A stretch of 19,777 nucleotides of DNA from Chloroflexota bacterium (lineage in GTDB: Bacteria > Chloroflexota > Dehalococcoidia > JACQGW01). Positions within the stretch are counted from its first letter, which is position 1. The number at the start of each line of letters is the position of its first letter. The notes beneath the pieces are model-generated. The model was not told the origin of the DNA. It worked only from the letters and a program-made list of their open reading frames with translations, and did not search any database. Location: the NCBI GenBank assembly GCA_016199325.1, contig JACQGW010000297.1:1-19777 (forward strand), given 5' to 3'. Positions 14,688-19,777 of the stretch are shown one piece after another. The position numbers were made by a program, and so were the translations under genes.

Positions 14688-14716
14688 TTGCCCGACCATT
14701 GGCCGGGCACTATAAT
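14688..14716 (+). promoter_or_regulatory. Promoter of thrB-lysC
   Basis: TTGCCC (14688-14693), a 17-base spacer and a perfect TATAAT (14711-14716) predict a start of transcription near 14723. The -35 box lies only 7 bases from the -35 box of the divergent MBL gene, so one bound regulator could affect both. Confidence 0.78.
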
Positions 14717-14761
14717 CCACTCTGCATGCCACGTGATTGGTCAGGGCAGCTGGGGAAGCCG

Positions 14762-15673
14762 ATGCCGACTCGTGTGTCCGTTCGTGTGCCGGGAGCCGCC
14801 GCCAACCTGGGGCCGGGGTTCGATTGCCTCGGGCTGGCCGTCGGCCTCGCCAACCACTTCACCTTCGAGCGCGCCGACCGGGTGTCCATCGCCATTCAGG
14901 GCGAGGGCGCCGAGGAGCTGTCGGCCGCGCCAGATAACCTCGCCTACCAGGCATTCGCCCTCGTCCACGAGCAGTTGGGGCAGCCGGCGCCGTCCGTTCG
15001 CCTGGTCGTCCGGAACGAGCTCCCGCTGGCGCGCGGTCTTGGCAGCTCGGCGACGGCCGTGCTGGGCGGCCTCCTCGGCGCCAACGCGCTCCTGGGCGAC
15101 CCGCTCGGGCGGGACGAGATCCTCGAGCTGGCCTGTCGGCTCGAGGGGCACCCCGACAACGTGACCCCCCAGTTGCTTGGCGGCTGCACGGTGAGCGTGA
15201 TGAACGGCGAGCGCGTCGTCGCGGTCCGCATCCCCGTGCCGGCCGATCTCAGGCTGGTGCTCTATGTGCCGGACTTCCCGATGCCCACGAAAGAGGCGCG
15301 CGCCGTTCTGCCGGCACAGGTCGGCCGCGCCGACGCCGTCTTCAACGTGGGCCGCGCGGCGATGATGGTGGCGGCGCTCTGCACCGGCCGGCTGGAGGTG
15401 CTGGGCATCGCCACCGACGATCGCCTGCACCAGCCGTACCGGCAGCGCATCTTCCCGGCCCTGCCGGCGATTGTCGAAGCGGCAAAGCAGGCAGGCGCGC
15501 TCGGCGCCTTCCTGGCCGGCGCCGGGTCGTCGGTCATGGCGCTTGCCACAGCAAACGAGATGCCCATTGGGCAGGCCATGGCCGAAGCCGGCGCCCAGTA
15601 CGGCCTCACGGGCCGAATCCTGTTCACCCAACCAAGCCCAACGGGCGCGGAGGTATCCATTCATGGCGACTAG
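14762..15673 (+). CDS. thrB: Homoserine kinase
   Basis: A 303-residue GHMP-family kinase phosphorylating homoserine for threonine synthesis. The N-terminal '[22 protein letters not shown]' region (7-28) and the ATP-binding loop '[12 protein letters not shown]' (88-99) are clear, followed by '[14 protein letters not shown]' and the C-terminal glycine-rich '[14 protein letters not shown]'. Length fits ThrB (~300). ATG at 14762 is preferred on homology and a weak GGGGA upstream. ATG at 14726, only ~3 bases past the predicted transcription start, would add 12 residues and give a nearly leaderless message. Its stop overlaps the lysC start by 11 bases, so the two genes are co-translated. Confidence 0.95.
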   Translation: MPTRVSVRVPGAAANLGPGFDCLGLAVGLANHFTFERADRVSIAIQGEGAEELSAAPDNLAYQAFALVHEQLGQPAPSVRLVVRNELPLARGLGSSATAVLGGLLGANALLGDPLGRDEILELACRLEGHPDNVTPQLLGGCTVSVMNGERVVAVRIPVPADLRLVLYVPDFPMPTKEARAVLPAQVGRADAVFNVGRAAMMVAALCTGRLEVLGIATDDRLHQPYRQRIFPALPAIVEAAKQAGALGAFLAGAGSSVMALATANEMPIGQAMAEAGAQYGLTGRILFTQPSPTGAEVSIHGD

Positions 15674-16952
15674 TCCCGATCGCTCAGCACCTCTGGTCGT
15701 TCAGAAGTACGGCGGCAGCTCCGTCGCCGGCGCCGAGCGGATCAGGCGGGTGGCCCAGCGGATCGCCGATACCATTGAGGGTGGCCATCGGGTCCTCGTC
15801 GTCGTGTCGGCCATGGGCGACACGACCGACGAGCTCATCGATCTCGCCCGGCAGATCAGCCACGAGCCCGATCCTCGTGAGCTGGATACCCTGCTCTCGA
15901 CCGGCGAGATCGTGTCCAGCACGCTGATGGCGATGGCGCTCCGCGAGCTCGGGTACGAGTCTGTCAGTCTCACCGGCGGACAGGCCGGGATCCGCACGGA
16001 CGGCATCCATAGCCGTGCCCGAATCCTTGCCATCTCGCCGGAGCGGCTCCTGCGCGAGCTGGAGCGGGGGCGTGTCGTCATCGTCGCCGGTTTCCAGGGG
16101 GTGAGCCACGAGGAGGACGTCACGACGCTTGGCCGCGGCGGCTCCGACACCACGGCTGTCGCCATTGCGGCCGCCCTCAGCGCACAGGTCTGCGAGATCT
16201 ACACCGACGTCGACGGCGTCTTCAGCGCCGACCCCCGCATCGAGCCCGGAGCGCACAAGCTCGACGAGATCTCGTACCAGGAGATGCTGGAGCTGGCTCA
16301 GCAGGGCGCGCGGGTGATGCACCCGCGCGCCGTCGAGCTGGGCGAGGTCTACGGCATGCCCATCCTGGTCCGGTCGAGCTTCAACACGAACCCCGGCACG
16401 TTGATTCACGGAGGCCCCTTCATGGAGATTCGCAACAAGGTCCGCGGCGTCGCGCACGACACGAACGTCGCTAAGATCGCCCTGCTGGGTGTGCCGGACC
16501 GACCGGGCATCGCCGCCACGGTCTTCGAGCCGCTGGCCGCAGCCGGCATCAGCGTCGACACGATTGTCCAGAACGCCAGCGTCGATGGGCTGACCGACCT
16601 CTCGTTCACCGTCAGTCGGACCGACCTCGGCCAGTCGCTCCGGCTGGTCGAGCCTGTGCGGTCGCTGGTCGGGGCGCGGGCCATCGTTCCCGATGCAACC
16701 CTCGCCAAGGTGACGATCGTTGGCGCCGGCATCCAGAACGCGCCCGGCTACGCTGCAACGATGTTCCGCGCGCTCGCCGCGCGCGGTATCAATATCGAGA
16801 TGATCACGACGTCCGAGATCCGCATTACCTGCCTTATCCACGAGGGGCACGTCGCCGAAGCCGTCCGCGCCCTCCACGCCGCATTCAAGCTCGAAAGCGA
16901 TGACGAGCTGTCAGCGGTCAGCGATCAGCCGTCGGCCGTCAGTTCGTCGTAG
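15663..16952 (+). CDS. lysC: Aspartate kinase with two ACT domains
   Basis: A 429-residue enzyme for the first committed step of the aspartate family (lysine, threonine, methionine). The kinase domain shows 'VQKYGGSSV' (13-21), '[13 protein letters not shown]' (46-58), 'STGEIVSS' (79-86), '[13 protein letters not shown]' (154-166) and '[13 protein letters not shown]' (180-192). ACT domains at ~272-340 and ~350-412 ('[14 protein letters not shown]', '[16 protein letters not shown]') fit feedback-regulated aspartokinases. ATG at 15663 lies within the thrB end, with GGAGG 9 bases upstream. The last ~15 residues (from about 415) are not family-like: they are encoded by the GTCAGCG/CAGCCGTCGG intergenic repeat, which has extended the reading frame. 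Forms a unit with thrB. Confidence 0.96.
   Translation: MATSPDRSAPLVVQKYGGSSVAGAERIRRVAQRIADTIEGGHRVLVVVSAMGDTTDELIDLARQISHEPDPRELDTLLSTGEIVSSTLMAMALRELGYESVSLTGGQAGIRTDGIHSRARILAISPERLLRELERGRVVIVAGFQGVSHEEDVTTLGRGGSDTTAVAIAAALSAQVCEIYTDVDGVFSADPRIEPGAHKLDEISYQEMLELAQQGARVMHPRAVELGEVYGMPILVRSSFNTNPGTLIHGGPFMEIRNKVRGVAHDTNVAKIALLGVPDRPGIAATVFEPLAAAGISVDTIVQNASVDGLTDLSFTVSRTDLGQSLRLVEPVRSLVGARAIVPDATLAKVTIVGAGIQNAPGYAATMFRALAARGINIEMITTSEIRITCLIHEGHVAEAVRALHAAFKLESDDELSAVSDQPSAVSSS
16910..16949. repeat. GTCAGC/GTCGGC repeat inside the 3' end of lysC
   Basis: Repeated GTCAGCGGTCAGCGATCAGCC-like units overlap the last codons of lysC and end just before its stop. CAGCCGTCGGC also occurs, inverted, in the riboswitch insert. 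This is another member of the short repeat family. Confidence 0.55.
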
Positions 16953-16953
16953 G

Positions 16954-17046
16954 TTGTCAGGCTGAGCCGCAGCGAAGCATCTCCTGGCCGACCACGAGGA
17001 GACCCTTCGCTGCGGCTGAGGGTGACAGGATCCGTTTTCTGCAATC
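16954..17046 (-). repeat. 93-bp palindromic intergenic repeat, copy B
   Basis: Reverse-complement copy of 6900-6992, with five differences in 93 positions and no gaps. Arms 16962-16985 and 16997-17020 form a hairpin with two mismatches. It begins 2 bases after the lysC stop. The 200 bases from 17047 to comEC contain no feature I can identify. Confidence 0.9.
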
Positions 17047-17246
17047 GCGCGTACACTACCTATGCACGACGAACCAGCGCCGTCGTTCGTAGTGCGCACG
17101 TCAGTGCGCTTCCTCGGCGATGGAAGGGCTGCCGAGCTGGACAGTTCTGGCAGGTCATTGCGTTTCATAGCCGGTGGTATCCACCGGGGCATAGGTACCA
17201 GGCGGTTCGGTCCCTCTCGACGCCGCACTGGCTGCCGGAGGCGCCC

Positions 17247-19586
17247 ATGCTCCCGCTGCTCGTCGGCATCTGGCTCGGCGCCAATCTGGTCGGTGTGCTC
17301 CTTGGCCCGCCGCCGACGCTCGCGCTGCTCCTGGGCACGGTCGGAGGCCTGATCGCCGTTGCCGCCTTCGCCGCCCGATCGACCCGGCCCCTGCTGCCGG
17401 CCCTCCTCCTGGTCGTCGCTGCCCTTGGATTGTGGCGGGGCGCCGGCTCCGTGGCGGCGGCAGCAGACGACGGTATCGAGCGGCTCCATGGTGTTGGGCT
17501 GGTGGAGATTCGGGGGACCATCGAGGATGCGTCGCTGGCACGCGACCGGACGGCCGAATATCGGCTGCGCGTGACGGCCGCGGGATTGCCGCAATCAGGA
17601 CAGACCGATTGGCAGCCGGCTCAGGGCGGTGCCCTCGTCCGACTGGCGCGCTGGCCGCCGTTGCAGCTCGGCGATCGGATTCGGCTGCGGGGGATCCCGA
17701 CTGCGCCGGCCGCGCTGCCCGGGTTCGACTATCGGAGTTACCTCCGCCTCCGCGGGGTCACCACCGTCATCGCAGAGCCGGCGCTTCTCGCCGTCGAGCC
17801 CTCCGGACCTGAACCGGCATTCGCCCTGGGACGGCTGCGGGCGGGCCTGATCGGCGGCCTGGCGCTGGCGCTTCCCGAGCCGGCGGCGGCACTCGCCGCC
17901 GGCATCGCCTTCGGCGAGCGGCGCGGCATTCCCGACGACCTCGACCAGGCTTTCGCTCGAACCGGTCTTGCCCACCTGCTGGCCGTCTCGGGATCCAACG
18001 TCTCGCTCGTCGGCGGCTACACCCTGACGGCGGCAGCCGTCGTGGTCGGCAGCCGCCGGGCCATCTGGCCGACGCTCCTCGCCATCGCCGTCTACACTGT
18101 GCTTAGCGGTGGGGCGTCGTCCGTCGTCCGCGCCGCGCTGATGGGCGGCCTCGCCTTGCTGGCCGGGGCCCTCGGTCGGCCACACCACGGCGGGTCGGCC
18201 CTCCTGGTTGCCAGCGCCGTGATGGTGGCGGTCTGGCCGGCGGTGCTCCTGGATCTCGGCTTTCAATTGAGCGCCCTGGCAACCGCCGCGCTCGTCTTCC
18301 TCCTCCCGCAGCTTGCCCGGCCGGCAGCGTCCGGTCTCGCCCGGCACCTGGCCCGCGCGGCCGGCGAGACGCTGCTGGTCACCGCCGCGGTTGTGGCTGC
18401 CACCTGGCCGCTTCTGGTCGGGTCGTTCGGCACACTGTCGCTCGTCGCGCCCATCGCCAACCTGCTCGTTCTGCCGGCCTTCGGCCCCGCACTGGCCCTG
18501 TCGATCCCGAGTGCGGTGGCGGGCATGCTCGTCCCGGCCCTCGCCCCGACGGTCGGCCTCCTCGCGCTCCCGTTTCTCGATCTCATGGTCGGCCTGACGG
18601 TCCTCTGTGCGTCGGCACCGGCCGCGCTCGCTCCGGTCGGGCCGCTCCTGCCGGAGGCAGCCGTGGGATACTACGCCGTACTCCTCGGAGCCGCGATGGC
18701 GCTGGACCGAAGCGGCTACTTCGGCGGCGCCTCGCGGGTCGTGCAGGCCGCCATCGGCCAGTTGGCCGGGTGGCCCTCGTCGCTCGTGCTCCTGTCGCTG
18801 CTGGCCGCCACGGTGGCCGTCTGGACGGCCGTCGTGTGGGATCGCGAGCCCTCGCCGACCGTCGCCTTCCTGGACGTTCGTAGCGGCTCGGCAACGCTCG
18901 TCCGGGCCGCTGGCCGAACGATCCTCGTGGACGGCGGGCCCAGCTCTGCGGCGCTCCAGAACGAGCTGGGACGTCGCCTGCCGGCCTGGCCGCGTCGCAT
19001 CGATCTGCTCGTCGTCACCCGCCCGGTAGACGACCGGCTGGGCGGCATCATCTCGGTCATCGAGCGCTACCAGGTCAGTGCCGTCCTGGCCGGCGATCGG
19101 CAGGGGCGTGGTGCCGTCGCCGACCGCTACCAGCAGCTCCTGGTGGAGCGCGGCATCGCCGAAGTGCGTCTGGCCGGCGGGGAGGTCGTCGAGCTGGGGC
19201 AGGCCACGCGATTGGAGGTCCTGCGCGGCGGTGATGACGGCGACCCGGGACCGCCGGCCCTTCGCGTCATCGGACCGGCCGGCAGCGTCCTCATCACCCA
19301 CGACCTGGCGCCGGACGAGCAGCTTCGGCTTGCCGAGCGCGACGGTATCGCCAGCACCGTGTGGCGCCTGCCGGAGCAGGCGACTCGCCACGGTCCCGCC
19401 CCGGCGCTTCTCGCCGCTGTCGCGCCGTCGGCGCTGGTCGCCGTGCCGCCGGCCCAACCGTTTGGCGACCGGGCGGGCGACGCCTGGCCGGGCGATGGCG
19501 ACCGCCCGCTTTTCTTCACTGCGCTCCACGGCACCATCACCGTCCACCTTGGCCCGGATGCCGTCCGGATTGGACCGGATCCATAG
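17247..19586 (+). CDS. comEC: ComEC/Rec2-family DNA-uptake channel protein with degenerate beta-lactamase-like domain
   Basis: A 779-residue polytopic protein of the competence channel family that passes single-stranded DNA across the cytoplasmic membrane. N-terminal helices (1-75) are followed by an OB-like soluble region (~85-190, 'GLVEIRGTIEDA', 'GDRIRLRG'). The competence domain (~215-510) has 'GIAFGERRGIPDDLDQAFARTGLAHLLAVSGSNV' features and many helices. The C-terminal domain (~538-770) has a beta-lactamase-like layout ('VAFLDVRSGSATLV', 'ILVDGGPS'), but the metal motif normally like THxHxDHxGG reads 'VTRPVDDRLGG' (~589-599), GQGD reads RSGS and TGD reads THD, so metal binding is doubtful. 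ATG at 17247 has GGAGG 5 bases upstream; an open stretch back to 17022 runs into repeat copy B and is not family-like. No comEA is nearby. Confidence 0.93.
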   Translation: MLPLLVGIWLGANLVGVLLGPPPTLALLLGTVGGLIAVAAFAARSTRPLLPALLLVVAALGLWRGAGSVAAAADDGIERLHGVGLVEIRGTIEDASLARDRTAEYRLRVTAAGLPQSGQTDWQPAQGGALVRLARWPPLQLGDRIRLRGIPTAPAALPGFDYRSYLRLRGVTTVIAEPALLAVEPSGPEPAFALGRLRAGLIGGLALALPEPAAALAAGIAFGERRGIPDDLDQAFARTGLAHLLAVSGSNVSLVGGYTLTAAAVVVGSRRAIWPTLLAIAVYTVLSGGASSVVRAALMGGLALLAGALGRPHHGGSALLVASAVMVAVWPAVLLDLGFQLSALATAALVFLLPQLARPAASGLARHLARAAGETLLVTAAVVAATWPLLVGSFGTLSLVAPIANLLVLPAFGPALALSIPSAVAGMLVPALAPTVGLLALPFLDLMVGLTVLCASAPAALAPVGPLLPEAAVGYYAVLLGAAMALDRSGYFGGASRVVQAAIGQLAGWPSSLVLLSLLAATVAVWTAVVWDREPSPTVAFLDVRSGSATLVRAAGRTILVDGGPSSAALQNELGRRLPAWPRRIDLLVVTRPVDDRLGGIISVIERYQVSAVLAGDRQGRGAVADRYQQLLVERGIAEVRLAGGEVVELGQATRLEVLRGGDDGDPGPPALRVIGPAGSVLITHDLAPDEQLRLAERDGIASTVWRLPEQATRHGPAPALLAAVAPSALVAVPPAQPFGDRAGDAWPGDGDRPLFFTALHGTITVHLGPDAVRIGPDP

Positions 19587-19656
19587 CGCACCCACGCGGT
19601 GGAGCCGGCGGACGGCATCGCGGACCCGGAGTTTCAAGAAGTAGCTGAATCCCTCT

Positions 19657-19770
19657 ATGATGAGACCACTGGTCTGCAACGTCGCCTGTCGGAATACCGA
19701 GTGTCAACACGATGATCCGTGTGGGGCTTGCGCAGCGGTTGAGGGGGGCAAGACCAACCCCCGGGGGTGA
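19657..19770 (+). CDS. Possible small cysteine-rich protein
   Basis: A 37-codon frame with double ATG encodes a peptide with five cysteines (7, 11, 16, 22, 25) in the pattern C-x3-C-x4-C-x5-C-x2-C, ending in 'GGKTNPRG'. That density of cysteine is unusual for a chance frame, and a metal-binding mini-protein is imaginable. There is no ribosome site upstream, the family is not recognised, and the window ends 7 bases later. The rest of 19587-19777 shows nothing else I can name. Confidence 0.3.
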   Translation: MMRPLVCNVACRNTECQHDDPCGACAAVEGGKTNPRG

Positions 19771-19777
19771 GACAAGG

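Noticed and set aside
17022..17246. Upstream extension of comEC
   Set aside because: The extra 75 codons begin inside repeat copy B and lack a hydrophobic family-like N-terminus; ATG at 17247 has a good ribosome site.
17047..17246. Structured RNA or promoter between repeat B and comEC
   Set aside because: A TACACT-like box (17052) has no -35 partner at proper spacing, and no tRNA, SRP or riboswitch motif could be found.
17595..19679. Very long minus-strand open frame opposite comEC
   Set aside because: Its product is Arg/Gly/Asp/Gln-rich with no domain pattern and no membrane logic, while the plus frame is a clear ComEC. It is an antisense shadow typical of G+C-rich DNA.

Overview
The window is a G+C-rich bacterial chromosome segment (roughly two thirds G+C by eye) with densely packed housekeeping genes and almost no recognisable mobile-element genes. 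Gene content and style (FMN-riboswitch-controlled rib operon, GTG/TTG starts, TATAAT-type promoters very close to start codons, abundant intergenic palindromic repeats) suit a member of the Chloroflexota, perhaps Thermomicrobia-like. That placement is an inference; nothing in the window proves the lineage.

Layout. (1) 1-97 is the 3' end of a 23S rRNA gene, followed by a strong symmetric terminator at 201-233 with no 5S gene in between. (2) Reading left from the terminator's other side is a two-gene unit: a CCA-adding/poly(A) polymerase-family nucleotidyltransferase with an HD domain carrying an inserted zinc ribbon, coupled by a 4-base overlap to a PRC-barrel/BON-domain protein. (3) Divergent from it is the riboflavin operon: promoter, FMN riboswitch with a large repeat-derived insertion, terminator hairpin abutting the start codon, then ribD, ribE, ribBA and ribH. 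ribD and ribE are 38 bases apart; ribE/ribBA and ribBA/ribH overlap. Together these cover all the core enzymes from GTP and ribulose 5-phosphate to riboflavin, apart from the dephosphorylation step. (4) 6891-8846 is an accessory patch: a 93-bp palindromic repeat, a remnant of a second ribH 3' end, a perfect 24-bp inverted repeat, a small membrane protein, a VapBC-like toxin-antitoxin pair and an orphan Phd/YefM antitoxin. (5) An MFS transporter follows, preceded by a perfect operator-like palindrome. (6) An apparent operon encodes an AI-2E-family permease, homoserine dehydrogenase (hom) and a long coiled-coil protein. (7) A leftward metallo-beta-lactamase-fold phosphodiesterase-like gene shares a compact divergent promoter region with thrB-lysC. 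With hom, these supply three of the five steps from aspartate to threonine; asd and thrC are not here. (8) A second copy of the 93-bp repeat follows lysC, then a large ComEC-type DNA-uptake protein whose beta-lactamase-like domain has lost its metal-binding motifs, then a possible 37-codon cysteine-rich ORF at the edge.

No clearly new multi-gene system is visible. The strongest unusual signals are: intergenic repeats spreading into functional elements (a riboswitch stem, the lysC C-terminus, the DNA after ribH); the second ribH tail; the zinc-ribbon insertion in the CCA enzyme; the degenerate ComEC domain; and the competing leaderless versus coupled start of the AI-2E permease gene.
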